Shown one piece after another: positions 1 through 7,721 of a stretch of DNA of 27,094 nucleotides. The translations under genes and the position numbers were made by a program. The stretch lies in NCBI GenBank assembly GCA_964406775.1, contig CAYOSW010000014.1:1-27094 (forward strand), read 5' to 3'. This DNA is from JACPKO01 sp964406775. GTDB taxonomy: Bacteria > Patescibacteriota > Microgenomatia > Daviesbacterales > UBA10151. The first letter of the stretch is position 1; the number at the start of each line of letters is the position of its first letter. The notes under the pieces are model-generated. The model was not told the DNA's origin and made no database searches. It saw nothing but the letters and a program-made list of their open reading frames with translations.

Positions 1-177
1 ATATTAATTGAACCCCGAAATCAGGAACAATTAAACCGGGAATTAGATTTACTGATTAAGAATGAAAAGTTAAGAAAACAATATGCGCTTAATTTATACA
101 ACTATGTTAAAGAAAAATTTAATTGGAAAAAATCTGCAGACCTTCAATACAAACTCATAAAATCTTTAACTAAATAA
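1..177 (+). CDS. Glycosyltransferase, GT4-like, C-terminal end (partial)
   Basis: The open frame enters from the left edge and ends at TAA 175-177, giving 58 residues. The pattern is an acidic/Pro turn (IEPRNQEQL), a helix with DLLIKNEKLRKQ, then YVKEKFNWKKSADL and a closing helix. This is the usual C-terminus of family GT4 (GT-B fold) glycosyltransferases, where a nucleotide-sugar-site loop is followed by helices with an 'F-W/S-x-K' step. The N-terminal part and active-site residues lie outside the window, so donor and acceptor cannot be named. It converges on the minus-strand surface block. The call rests on a short tail only. Confidence 0.6.
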   Translation: MLIEPRNQEQLNRELDLLIKNEKLRKQYALNLYNYVKEKFNWKKSADLQYKLIKSLTK

Positions 178-200
178 TTTTTTTCAAAATTTGAGCAAAA

Positions 201-235
201 AAATACGCCGGAAGCCTTGAAGCCCCGGCGTATTT
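201..235 (-). terminator. Rho-independent terminator for the minus-strand surface genes
   Basis: An 11-bp perfect stem (201-211 with 225-235, core ATACGCCGG/CCGGCGTAT) closes a 13-base loop. Read on the minus strand it is followed by an uninterrupted T run (rc of 197-203), so it best terminates the Tat-protein gene ending at 246. On the plus strand it could also serve the glycosyltransferase gene, but the T tract there is poor. Confidence 0.85.
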
Positions 236-245
236 CAGAACGAAC

Positions 246-1064
246 TTACCAAGCCTTTGTTAAATTGGCTCTTAAATTCATCTCATTTATCTTATAGCTA
301 CTGTCTCTATAAGCTTTTTCAAAATCCGTTTCGTTTCCTGTATCAACCGGAATTCTGTATGCTACACCAATCCATCCTTCTCTTCTACCTTCTGCTGCGC
401 TGGCAATTTTAAAGAGGATGTCTCCTCCTCCACTGGTTGTACCCTTAAGTGGTTTACCACCAACCTCAACTAATTTACCGGTAGCCGGATCGAATATCCA
501 CATATCGGTTTCACAGTGAGTATCCAATTGGAATGAATCAGGATAACTAGCAAAGTCAGTAACTCTTCCCTGGCTGTCTTTATAACTTGCCAAAGTAGCT
601 ACTACTAATGCTGTGTCTTGTACCTCTACACCTTGTCTGAAAGCCAATTGGCCTTCAACCCCAGCGTGAGATCTTACAACTATGCCGGGGTTTGATTTAA
701 TTGCAATGCTTTGATCATAAGCCCAAACACCGTCGCGATCAGTTTTCGGATGCCAAAGTACGCCTTCTGTGACTGCTACACCTGGACCTTTAGGTATAAG
801 AACGTTCTTAACAGAATTTGCGTCACCTTCAGGTGCAAAGCTTGAAGGTACTTTAAATTTTAAATCAATAGAATCCGGAAAACCTACACTAACAACTGTC
901 TGACCCGGAGCTGCGTGTGAAGCTTCTGCAGGCTTACCTGCTGCGGCTGCAGTTCCCGGCTGTGCTAAAATTCCTAATCCTGCTCCACCTAAAGCTAAAG
1001 CTCCGGTAGCTGCAAGTTGCAGGAATTGTCTTCTATCCATACCTGGTTTTCTATCTGCTGACAT
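246..1064 (-). CDS. Tat-exported protein of unknown function
   Basis: 272 residues. The N-terminus carries a twin-arginine signal: R11-R12 in DRRQFLQ, a hydrophobic stretch of about 15-34 rich in Ala/Gly, and an Ala-rich cleavage region (TAAAAG, 38-43). The protein should therefore fold, or load a cofactor, in the cytoplasm before export. The mature part (about 44-272) is not recognised. It looks like a soluble beta-rich domain with Trp, Gly and Asp/Asn turns and a single Cys in THCETDMWIF. The start is set by a strong Shine-Dalgarno GGAGGTG (1074-1080, minus strand) 9 bases upstream; Met9 is a weaker alternative. It is last in the minus-strand surface block, before the terminator at 201-235. 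Tat genes are not in the window. Export route is well supported; function is unknown. Confidence 0.8.
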   Translation of the reverse strand: MSADRKPGMDRRQFLQLAATGALALGGAGLGILAQPGTAAAAGKPAEASHAAPGQTVVSVGFPDSIDLKFKVPSSFAPEGDANSVKNVLIPKGPGVAVTEGVLWHPKTDRDGVWAYDQSIAIKSNPGIVVRSHAGVEGQLAFRQGVEVQDTALVVATLASYKDSQGRVTDFASYPDSFQLDTHCETDMWIFDPATGKLVEVGGKPLKGTTSGGGDILFKIASAAEGRREGWIGVAYRIPVDTGNETDFEKAYRDSSYKINEMNLRANLTKAW

Positions 1065-1092
1065 TATTTAATTCACCTCCTTAAAAAATTTC

Positions 1093-1110
1093 TCCTATAA
1101 TTGTATAGGA
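1093..1110 (-). repeat. Perfect inverted repeat before the Tat-protein gene
   Basis: Arms TCCTATA (1093-1099) and TATAGGA (1104-1110) around a 4-base loop lie about 12 bases upstream of the Shine-Dalgarno site of the gene starting at 1064. On the minus strand the hairpin is followed after four bases by six Ts, so it could be a weak A/T-rich terminator or attenuator for the LPKTG gene, or a repressor site. Role unknown. Confidence 0.5.
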
Positions 1111-1145
1111 CTTAAAATTTTATACATAATAATTGTTAGAATTGT

Positions 1146-1778
1146 TTAAGAAATTTGTGATCTTTTAGCAAATCCTATTGCTAAAAATGAGAATAAGACT
1201 GTGCCTAATAAATACATTTCGAAATTGGAAATTCCGGTTTTAGGAAGTTCTTTAGTTACTCCTAAAATCTTTTTACCGATACAAAGAACGGAAGTGTCCT
1301 GTGATACCAAATTGTCGGATCTTGCCTCAACAAAGTTAGTCGGGCAAACAGTGTTGTCTGCAGGGGAATTTGTTTTAACTTTAACGTAATATGTTTTAGT
1401 TTCTCCGGCGCCTAATTTATCGACACTGAAGCTTAAAGTTCTTGCATTACCGTCATAGCTTCCGGGTCCTTCAACAAAATCAAGCTGTGCAGGCAAAACA
1501 TCTTTAACTCTCACGTTTGAGATCTCGACATTGCTGTTATTGGTTACATCCAATTTAAAGAGTGCTTCCTGGCCGTTAAGAAAAGTAAAATCTCCGGAAT
1601 TTAAATTATCAAAAAAAGTTCCGTTTCTCGGATCCTGAACCAATTTGTTGATTGTAATTTTAGTATAGGGAGCAGGAGTCGGATTTATGATATATACGGA
1701 AGCCGAAGACACCGGGACAAAAACAAACAGTCCGAACAACGCAAATACTATAACCGGCAATAAAAATTTAATATTCAT
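1146..1778 (-). CDS. LPKTG cell-surface protein with DUF11-like domain
   Basis: 210 residues with all parts of a sortase substrate. There is a signal peptide (about 1-27, hydrophobic 5-24, VSSASV cleavage region) and a beta-sandwich segment of the DUF11/conserved-repeat type at about 65-136 (FKLDVTNNSNVEISNVRVKD...LGAGETKTYYVKV). Two cysteines (C145, C166) could form a disulfide. The tail has LPKTG at 178-182, a hydrophobic span 187-204 and a short KR tail. Family knowledge says a sortase would cleave between T and G and link the protein to a surface acceptor. A sortase gene is encoded 4.3 kb upstream at 6050-7252. A consensus promoter lies at 1876-1904, so it can be transcribed apart from the large gene before it. 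Ligand or role is unknown. Confidence 0.85.
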   Translation of the reverse strand: MNIKFLLPVIVFALFGLFVFVPVSSASVYIINPTPAPYTKITINKLVQDPRNGTFFDNLNSGDFTFLNGQEALFKLDVTNNSNVEISNVRVKDVLPAQLDFVEGPGSYDGNARTLSFSVDKLGAGETKTYYVKVKTNSPADNTVCPTNFVEARSDNLVSQDTSVLCIGKKILGVTKELPKTGISNFEMYLLGTVLFSFLAIGFAKRSQIS

Positions 1779-1864
1779 TTATTTTATCTTGATTTATTTA
1801 CTATATTAATGACTTAACGGAAATCATTTGGCAGAATGAGCAGATAATAAAACTTATAATAGTT

Positions 1865-1904
1865 TATTACCAGGTAATATACTATCAGATATAGTTTTTG
1901 TCAA
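1865..1904 (-). promoter_or_regulatory. Consensus promoter with overlapping palindrome, upstream of the LPKTG gene
   Basis: On the minus strand, TTGACA (1899-1904), a 17-base spacer and TATATT (1876-1881) form a near-perfect sigma-70 type promoter, 7 bases past the stop-side end of the large gene. A 15-base palindrome TATTACC-T-GGTAATA (1865-1879) overlaps the -10 box and the predicted transcription start near 1869, the classic place for a repressor operator. The predicted leader before the ATG at 1778 is about 90 bases with no clear Shine-Dalgarno site. Confidence 0.6.
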
Positions 1905-1914
1905 CAGCGGATAA

Positions 1915-4900
1915 TCAATTTTGCTGTCCGCCCGCAGTTGATTCATTTTGCTTGGTATCAATTTCAGCACCCGGGGTTGCTTCATTTTTCTTATCACCTG
2001 ACGGACCGGGCCCGGCCTGAGGAGCGGAGAGAGCGGCCGTTCCGCTTGTCTGCAAGCCCAAATCCTTGCAGTATACAGTTTGATTATTTTGAACAGTAAC
2101 GGAATTCCAGGCGGCAATTCGGCCTTCAGTATTAAGGTTATTTATTGTCGCATTATTGAAATCGCCCTGCGGGCCGTCGCAACTGAGCTTTTTCCAGATG
2201 CCGTCAAACCCGCTTTTATAAGCCATAATCCCGTAAGTTCCGGCATTAACCCCGTTAAATTCTACCCATCCGTCCTCACCGTCCAGGCGTTTAGCGGAAG
2301 ACTTTGTATCGATGATTGTATTACCGGAGGGGTCTGTTAATTTAACAGTTGCATCATTAATAAATTTTCCCTGATAGACATTATTTTGGAATTCGGCAAT
2401 CCTTAATCTGATATTTCCCTTAGCCTGTGTTTCACTCCGAAGACCCAAATCCTGACACCAGGTGATCTGACCGGACTGTACAATGGCGGAATCATTCCAG
2501 GCGGCTTTCAGATTTTCCGTATTGGAATTTTGAAGCGAGGCATTATCAAAACTGCCGACGGGTGCATTACAGTTTAACTTTTTCCAGACCCCCTCATAAC
2601 CGTTCTTATAGGCAAGTAATCCGTAACTGCCCGGTTCAATATCTTCAAAAATAGCCCAACCGTCTTCTGAACCGAATTCCTGCTTGCTCGTTAAAGTTGA
2701 TTTCGTTACCGATCCCGATTGATCGGTAATTTTTACAGTCGCACCGTTTATAAATTTATTAACCCATCCGTTATTCGCGTTAAGTTCTGCTATTCGGACC
2801 GCAAGAGCTCCTTTATTGGAGCGAAGTCCCAGATCCCGGCACCAAACAGTTTCATTCCCGGTTACAGTCACAGAATTATTCCAAGCGGCGATTTGGCCTT
2901 CAGTATTAGCATTTTGAATCGTGGCGTTATCAAAACTTCCCGCAGGACTATTACAATCAAGCTTTTTCCAAACCCCGGCGTACCCCGGTTTATACGCCAT
3001 AATCCCGTAAGTTCCCTGATCAATACCGTCAAACTCCACCCAACCGTTTTCACCTGCAAAAATTGCTGACGAAGTTGCCTGTCTCAATACAGCATTCCCT
3101 TCTATATCGGTAAGCTTTACTTTTGCGTCGTTGATGTAATTATTAGCCCACCCCTTTGAATTAAATTCGCCAATCCTTACAAAAATTTTACCCTGGGTTA
3201 TTTTTTTAAGGCCCAGGTCTCTACAAAAAGTTGTTAAGCCTCCGGTAACTACAACACTATTATTCCAGGCCGCAACCTTGCCTTCCGTATTCTGATTTTG
3301 AATTGTTGCGTCCTTTGTTTCCTCAACGTTACAATCGGTTTTCTTTAAATATCCGTTATAACCGGGCTTGTAGGCTAACAGTCCGTAAGTTCCGGCTGGT
3401 AAGTTATTGAATGTCGCCCAGCCGTGCTGACCGTCCAGTCTTTGTGCTGAATCAGTCTGGGCTATTACCGTATTTCCGCTTGAGTCCGTAAGTTTAACTG
3501 TCGCTCCGTCGATATACTCCGATACGTGATTACCGAAGTCGTAACCGATTATCTGTAAACTGATGCTACCGTTCGGAGTTGCCGTCAGTCCCAAATCCTG
3601 ACAATAAACAGTGGATCCGGAAACAACTTTAGCGGAATTATTCCAGGCAGCAGTGAATAACTCGGTATTACTGTTAACGATTGTGGCGTTATCAAAACTT
3701 CCCGCATGACTATTACAATCAAGCTTTTTCCAAACCCCGGCGTACCCCGGTTTATACGCCATAATCCCGTAGGTCCCGGGCGCAAAATTATCAAAACTTG
3801 CCCAGCCGTCTTCCGAACCGTTGACCCGTGACGTTGTTGTTGCAAAAACCGTCTTTCCGTCAGTGCTTGTTAATTTTACCGTTACACCGTTGATGAACTT
3901 ATTCATCCAATCCGTGCCCTGAAATTCCGGAATCCTCACCCTTAAATTCCCCGTCTGATTACCCACATCTTTAAAGGAAGCTTTGTATGTTATGTCAGAA
4001 GCGGGAGTTGTGACTGTATGAGTTTGGGCGCCATTATCAGACCAATTCAGAAAATCATAACTTGTTCCGTTTAATGACTGCGGTGTCGCCACGCCAACCG
4101 ACCGCTTAAGTCCTGTCACTCCTTTGACTGTTACCGGAGTAGTCTGCGGAATTCCGTCAAGAGTAACCTGCAAACCCTGAGGCGATGAATCAAGGGTAAG
4201 TGAGATTATATTCGGATTTATGTTTCTCGTAACAGTCGTTTTAAGTCCGAGCGAGTTTGTAACGGTCAGCTTTACCTCGTACCAAACCTCCGGGGAAGAC
4301 TCACCTACATCCGGAATAGAAAAAGTACCGCTTTTTACTCCGTCTATCGGCCCGACGTGAGGGTGAATATGTGTCTGGTGGTGGAAAAGCACCTCCCAGG
4401 AAAAGGCGCTTGCCGGTAAATCGCCATCCTTAGGATCTGAGGCCATCCCTTCAAAATTAATCACGGTCCCTGCGTCGTATTTAGTGTTTTCTGCAGGATT
4501 GGTTATTACCGCGGTCGGATAGTCAAATCCTACAACAATGTCTACAGGTTCGCTTACAGCTTCTGAAACTCCGTTACCGACAGTTAACTTTGCTTTATAT
4601 ATACCGTTTGCCTGATAAACGTGATTTGCAGTTTCTCCTGAGCCGGTTTGATCGTCACCAAAGTCCCAACTGTAAGTCAGTTGTCTGCCCTGAGGGTCTG
4701 ATGAACCTGTACTTGTGAAATTTACAGAAAGAGGAGCTGCCCCCTGACTCGGCGAAGCCTGCATCTTTGCAACGGGAGGCTGATTGTTCGGATCAAAACT
4801 TAGTTTGGTAAGAGTACCTGAAAACGGAGTAAAATTTCCGTCTGCAAGTGTTAAATAATAAACCGAACCGTCAGGGGCTTTCTGCAGATCAACAACAAAA

Positions 4901-5982
4901 CCTGCCTGATCATCAACAATCCGCTCCGATACGAAATTGCCGTTATCTAAGGTTATGGATTTAATAAACCCGAGCGCAAAATCAGCAAAGAAATAACTGT
5001 TGCGGTACTCGGGAGGAAATTGAGACCCGTCATAGAAGAATCCTCCGATAACTGAAGCTGAACCCCCGTTATGATTATAAACATATACCGGATTTATATA
5101 TGGACAGGAAGAAGTACAAATCCCTTCAACTGCGGGATAACCGTAATTTCCTCCTGCAGAAACGATATTAATTTCTTCCCAAGTAAAATCCCCTACATCA
5201 CCCAGAACCGGTCTGCCGTCAGGAAGGAATTCAAACTTAAACGGGTTACGGAATCCGTATGCATAAATCTCTCCTCTTTTACCCGTCTGATTATAAAAAG
5301 GATTGTCAGACGGGATTGTTCCATCGGAGTTAATCCTCAGTAATTTTCCGTGAATTGTTGACAGATCCTGAGAATTGTTGGGAATACTGTTGTTTCCGAT
5401 AGTTATCCAAAGCTTTCCATCAGGCCCGAATTTCAGTGTCCCTGAATGATGAACTGTACAAAGGTTTTGCGGCGGATCGGAATTAGGACAAGGTTGAATA
5501 TCCCTTATTAAATTAAACTCACTGGCGGGGTCGGCCGTATCTCCGTTAACGGTAAAGCGGCTTACCCGGAGCTCCAAAGGATTTGCGCTTGTATAGGTCA
5601 TATAAATATAGTGGTTCAAATTAAATTGAGGGTCAGCGGTTATACCGATCAGTCCACGTTCATCTGCGGTATCAACAGGAATAGAGATTAAAGGACTGGA
5701 CAATAAACTGCCGTTTTTTAAAACTCTGACTACTCCTCTTTTCTCAGCAATAAATATTCTGCCGTCGGGAACCTGGGTAAATGCCGTCGGCCGGGATAGT
5801 CCCCCGGCTAAAGAAGTCTTTGTAAAAACTGAAGCTCCGGCAAAATTGTATTGGGAAATGAAGAAGGAAAAGATTACTGTCAGGCTTAAAAAGACAAGAA
5901 AAAAATACTTTGCTTTTAGGAAGAAAGTCCGGATTCTTTGAAATAAGTTTTTAATTGCCACTAAAATTACCGATACATTCAT
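1915..5982 (-). CDS. Giant secreted protein: glucose/sorbosone dehydrogenase-like propeller, PKD-like domains and five Cys-paired repeats
   Basis: 1355 residues. An N-terminal signal/anchor (basic 11-25, hydrophobic 27-44, cleavage-like AGAS 48-51) precedes a PQQ-type beta-propeller of the glucose/sorbosone dehydrogenase family at about 52-396. Its landmarks are RPTAFTQVPDGRIFIAEK, HHSGTLKFGPDGKLW (178-192), YGFRNPF (242-248) and GGNYGYPAVEG. A PKD domain follows (about 403-485, YSWDFGD), then a second PKD/Ig-like domain (487-590) with a His-rich loop HHQTHIHPH, a PEGA-like domain (593-672), and five repeats of about 120 residues (678-1310). Each repeat has GTYG[IL][ML]AYK and two Cys about 37 apart. 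The tail (1311-1355) is polar, rich in Gly/Pro/Asn/Gln, with no LPxTG. It probably acts at the cell surface on sugars or as an adhesin; PQQ dependence and substrate are unproven. It sits between the sortase and LPKTG genes. Confidence 0.85.
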   Translation of the reverse strand: MNVSVILVAIKNLFQRIRTFFLKAKYFFLVFLSLTVIFSFFISQYNFAGASVFTKTSLAGGLSRPTAFTQVPDGRIFIAEKRGVVRVLKNGSLLSSPLISIPVDTADERGLIGITADPQFNLNHYIYMTYTSANPLELRVSRFTVNGDTADPASEFNLIRDIQPCPNSDPPQNLCTVHHSGTLKFGPDGKLWITIGNNSIPNNSQDLSTIHGKLLRINSDGTIPSDNPFYNQTGKRGEIYAYGFRNPFKFEFLPDGRPVLGDVGDFTWEEINIVSAGGNYGYPAVEGICTSSCPYINPVYVYNHNGGSASVIGGFFYDGSQFPPEYRNSYFFADFALGFIKSITLDNGNFVSERIVDDQAGFVVDLQKAPDGSVYYLTLADGNFTPFSGTLTKLSFDPNNQPPVAKMQASPSQGAAPLSVNFTSTGSSDPQGRQLTYSWDFGDDQTGSGETANHVYQANGIYKAKLTVGNGVSEAVSEPVDIVVGFDYPTAVITNPAENTKYDAGTVINFEGMASDPKDGDLPASAFSWEVLFHHQTHIHPHVGPIDGVKSGTFSIPDVGESSPEVWYEVKLTVTNSLGLKTTVTRNINPNIISLTLDSSPQGLQVTLDGIPQTTPVTVKGVTGLKRSVGVATPQSLNGTSYDFLNWSDNGAQTHTVTTPASDITYKASFKDVGNQTGNLRVRIPEFQGTDWMNKFINGVTVKLTSTDGKTVFATTTSRVNGSEDGWASFDNFAPGTYGIMAYKPGYAGVWKKLDCNSHAGSFDNATIVNSNTELFTAAWNNSAKVVSGSTVYCQDLGLTATPNGSISLQIIGYDFGNHVSEYIDGATVKLTDSSGNTVIAQTDSAQRLDGQHGWATFNNLPAGTYGLLAYKPGYNGYLKKTDCNVEETKDATIQNQNTEGKVAAWNNSVVVTGGLTTFCRDLGLKKITQGKIFVRIGEFNSKGWANNYINDAKVKLTDIEGNAVLRQATSSAIFAGENGWVEFDGIDQGTYGIMAYKPGYAGVWKKLDCNSPAGSFDNATIQNANTEGQIAAWNNSVTVTGNETVWCRDLGLRSNKGALAVRIAELNANNGWVNKFINGATVKITDQSGSVTKSTLTSKQEFGSEDGWAIFEDIEPGSYGLLAYKNGYEGVWKKLNCNAPVGSFDNASLQNSNTENLKAAWNDSAIVQSGQITWCQDLGLRSETQAKGNIRLRIAEFQNNVYQGKFINDATVKLTDPSGNTIIDTKSSAKRLDGEDGWVEFNGVNAGTYGIMAYKSGFDGIWKKLSCDGPQGDFNNATINNLNTEGRIAAWNSVTVQNNQTVYCKDLGLQTSGTAALSAPQAGPGPSGDKKNEATPGAEIDTKQNESTAGGQQN
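2921..3009 (-). repeat. 89-bp near-identical block in repeat 3, copy A
   Basis: Matches 3683-3771 at an offset of exactly 762 bases (254 codons) with one visible mismatch (2945 g against 3707 t, giving Pro against His). Other repeats in the gene are much more diverged at DNA level, so this looks like recent gene conversion or a young duplication. Confidence 0.85.
3683..3771 (-). repeat. 89-bp near-identical block in repeat 1, copy B
   Basis: Partner of 2921-3009. It lies in repeat 1, while the partner is in repeat 3; the intervening repeat 2 does not share the block. Confidence 0.85.
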
Positions 5983-6013
5983 AGTAAATTTTTATAAGAT
6001 TTATTGCGGCTGT

Positions 6014-6043
6014 ATTATAAACCGATTAGGCTCAATAACGCAA
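6014..6043 (-). promoter_or_regulatory. Putative promoter of the giant secreted-protein gene
   Basis: On the minus strand TTGCGT (6038-6043), an 18-base spacer and a perfect TATAAT (6014-6019) lie before the ATG at 5982. The predicted leader is about 25 bases and lacks a Shine-Dalgarno site. A second A/T-rich -10-like box (TATAAA, 5991-5996) is closer to the start but has no good -35. Confidence 0.5.
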
Positions 6044-6049
6044 ATATTT

Positions 6050-7252
6050 TTATGGGATATTAGTTTGCTTTGCAAAAATGAGTAGTCTCTGCCAGTCCGT
6101 TCCGGGGGGAGTGCAAGTCATTAATATCAAATCGGCAGGTGTTTGTCTTACAGTTTCAACATCCTCCGGGCTGACAATCACTGAATGATCTATTAGATAA
6201 TTATATTTCTTGCCTTTAAAATCGATCTGAATTTCGTCTCCCTGTTTTAAATCTTTTGCATAAAAGAATTTGGCATTGAATCTTGCAATATTAAAGATTG
6301 TGTCAGTCGAGTGGGCAAATAAAAATACCGGCCCTCCTTCTCCGGGCAAATAGGAATCCTTCGCGTGGGCAACCCCCGTATTTAAAAGCTCTGATCTATA
6401 TTCAAGTTCTTTAGATAAATCGACATATGGACTTATGTCCGAAATTAAATCGATTTTCGGAATAATTATTCTAAATTCCTGACCGGCAGTTATCAGGGAT
6501 GAAGGATCAAGATTGTCAGGCTGAGCAACGGGATATTCATTATTAATTTTTGCCTGAACATCTTCGGTATTCGTATCGACGATAATATAAGGGCGGATTT
6601 GGGCGGCCAAAATCGGAAGCAAAAGCGAACCCAAGCTGGTAAAAGCGATTACCAGACAGCTGATGGCCAGACCTTTAAGAAAATTTTTAGAAGGATAGGA
6701 AACCTTTCTCCCGGTAATTCTAAAGTGCGGAATTCTTGGTAATTTTATTCTGACCTTAATCCGGGGACTTTTTAGTTTGGGTATTTCTACTTTTTTAAAT
6801 ATTTCCCAAAACCTTCTTTGCGGTTTATTAACAATTTCGCTCTTTTCTAATACCGACGTATCTTCACTGTAAAACAAGACTTCGGCAACTTTTCTTAATT
6901 TATTAATCAGGGATTTTACACCGGACTTTGCTATCCATAAGATTGAGTTCCAAATTATTTTTAACTGAAGGGCGATAAAACGGAAAAGCAGTCCGAAGTC
7001 AATTAAATTCCAATATTGCTGAAGTAACGGGATTGAACCCACCTCTTCACTAAATACCGGCTCTGGTCTCTTGTCTATAATCTGATCCGGTTCCGCAAGC
7101 AAAGCTTCACCGACCAAATTAACCCTTTCTTCGTGAATCTCCCCGGCCTTAATTGCCGGATTGATCATTAAACTTCCGTGAAAGTGCTGATCGGCAGCGC
7201 TATCATAAAGAGTTATTCTTCCCGGTGTTAAATGAATTATTTTTTTCTTCAT
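6050..7252 (-). CDS. Sortase with long cytoplasmic N-terminal region
   Basis: 400 residues. A single membrane helix at about 191-218 (LKGLAISCLVIAFTSLGSLL) separates a long N-terminal part from an outward-facing sortase domain (about 255-400). The catalytic set is visible: His314 in FLFAHST, Cys380 in LILMTCTPPG and Arg389 in DWQRLLIFA. Sortases cut LPxTG-type signals and transfer the protein to a surface amine; the LPKTG protein at 1146-1778 is the obvious substrate. The first 190 residues have amphipathic/hydrophobic parts (about 84-106) and a very basic stretch (about 152-190) just before the membrane helix. This is far longer than the short cytoplasmic tail of most sortases and its role is unknown. 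The class (D/E-like by TCTPPG) is not settled. Confidence 0.9.
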   Translation of the reverse strand: MKKKIIHLTPGRITLYDSAADQHFHGSLMINPAIKAGEIHEERVNLVGEALLAEPDQIIDKRPEPVFSEEVGSIPLLQQYWNLIDFGLLFRFIALQLKIIWNSILWIAKSGVKSLINKLRKVAEVLFYSEDTSVLEKSEIVNKPQRRFWEIFKKVEIPKLKSPRIKVRIKLPRIPHFRITGRKVSYPSKNFLKGLAISCLVIAFTSLGSLLLPILAAQIRPYIIVDTNTEDVQAKINNEYPVAQPDNLDPSSLITAGQEFRIIIPKIDLISDISPYVDLSKELEYRSELLNTGVAHAKDSYLPGEGGPVFLFAHSTDTIFNIARFNAKFFYAKDLKQGDEIQIDFKGKKYNYLIDHSVIVSPEDVETVRQTPADLILMTCTPPGTDWQRLLIFAKQTNIP

Positions 7253-7333
7253 AATTTCTTTAAAAAATTAACAGATCCTTATATTTAGACCTGTAGTTTA
7301 CACGAATATGCCTATCTATATCAAATGGACTGC

Positions 7334-7364
7334 TTGCACCCAAACCTGAAAAATTTGTTAATAT
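7334..7364 (+). promoter_or_regulatory. Putative promoter of the DgkA-family gene
   Basis: TAATAT (7359-7364) ends six bases before the ATG at 7371. The only -35-like box is TTGCAC (7334-7339) at a long 19-base spacing. There is no Shine-Dalgarno site, so the transcript may be leaderless. Weak evidence. Confidence 0.35.
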
Positions 7365-7370
7365 TAACTT

Positions 7371-7721
7371 ATGACCCGCACCAGAGCCCTTTCCTTTAAA
7401 TATGCCTTTGAAGGTATCGCTACCGCACTAAAGGATCAACCGAACCTGAAATTCCAATTATGCATCGGGGTTTTTACTCTTGCGCTTGCCTATTACTTTA
7501 ATATTCCCAAGGACGAATGGCTGATTATTATTCTTACCATCGGATTTGTATTGGTTTTGGAATTGACCAACACCGCCATCGAAGAAGTTGTTGATTCCTT
7601 TACGGATAAAGTCCATCCCGCGGCCAAGAAAGCCAAGGATGTTGCGGCAGGAGCCGTTTTAATTGCTTCGATAACTGCAACGGCAATCGGACTGGCTATT
7701 TTTCTTCCGTATATCTTTTAA
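7371..7721 (+). CDS. dgkA: Undecaprenol/diacylglycerol kinase (DgkA family)
   Basis: 116 residues, the usual length for this small three-helix membrane kinase. The signature is complete: ELTNTAIEEVVDSFTD (about 64-79) followed by HPAAKKAKDVAAGAVLI (82-98). It contains the catalytic Glu and the Asn/Glu/Asp residues that bind Mg-ATP. Three hydrophobic helices are visible (about 29-44, 48-66, 93-113) plus an N-terminal amphipathic segment. In Gram-positive relatives the enzyme phosphorylates undecaprenol, feeding the lipid carrier used for cell wall and surface glycans, which suits a neighbourhood of surface genes. Lipid specificity cannot be told from sequence. The 3' end overlaps topoisomerase IB by 4 bp, convergently. 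Confidence 0.93.
   Translation: MTRTRALSFKYAFEGIATALKDQPNLKFQLCIGVFTLALAYYFNIPKDEWLIIILTIGFVLVLELTNTAIEEVVDSFTDKVHPAAKKAKDVAAGAVLIASITATAIGLAIFLPYIF

Larger units (their letters stand above)
2053..3951 (-). repeat. Five tandem protein-coding repeats (about 360-380 bp each)
   Basis: Repeats cover residues of about 678-799, 804-925, 930-1053, 1057-1181 and 1188-1310 of the giant protein. Each has a strand [LV]RI.E, a [FY]I[ND].[AV].VKLT core, an acidic DGW turn, GTYG..AYK.G and a closing C.DLGL. Cys pairs are C756/C794, C884/C920, C1010/C1048, C1138/C1176 and C1268/C1305. The motif alternates GIMAYK, GLLAYK, GIMAYK, GLLAYK, GIMAYK, which suggests growth by duplication of a two-repeat unit. Confidence 0.9.

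Noticed and set aside
2868..3845. Short minus-strand frames at 2868-3059 and 3585-3845 with near-identical translations
   Set aside because: They are out-of-frame shadows of the 89-bp duplicated block inside the giant protein gene.
2053..3951. Regular repeats that could suggest a CRISPR or satellite array
   Set aside because: The period is about 360-380 bp, all in one reading frame, and the repeats encode a clear protein domain.
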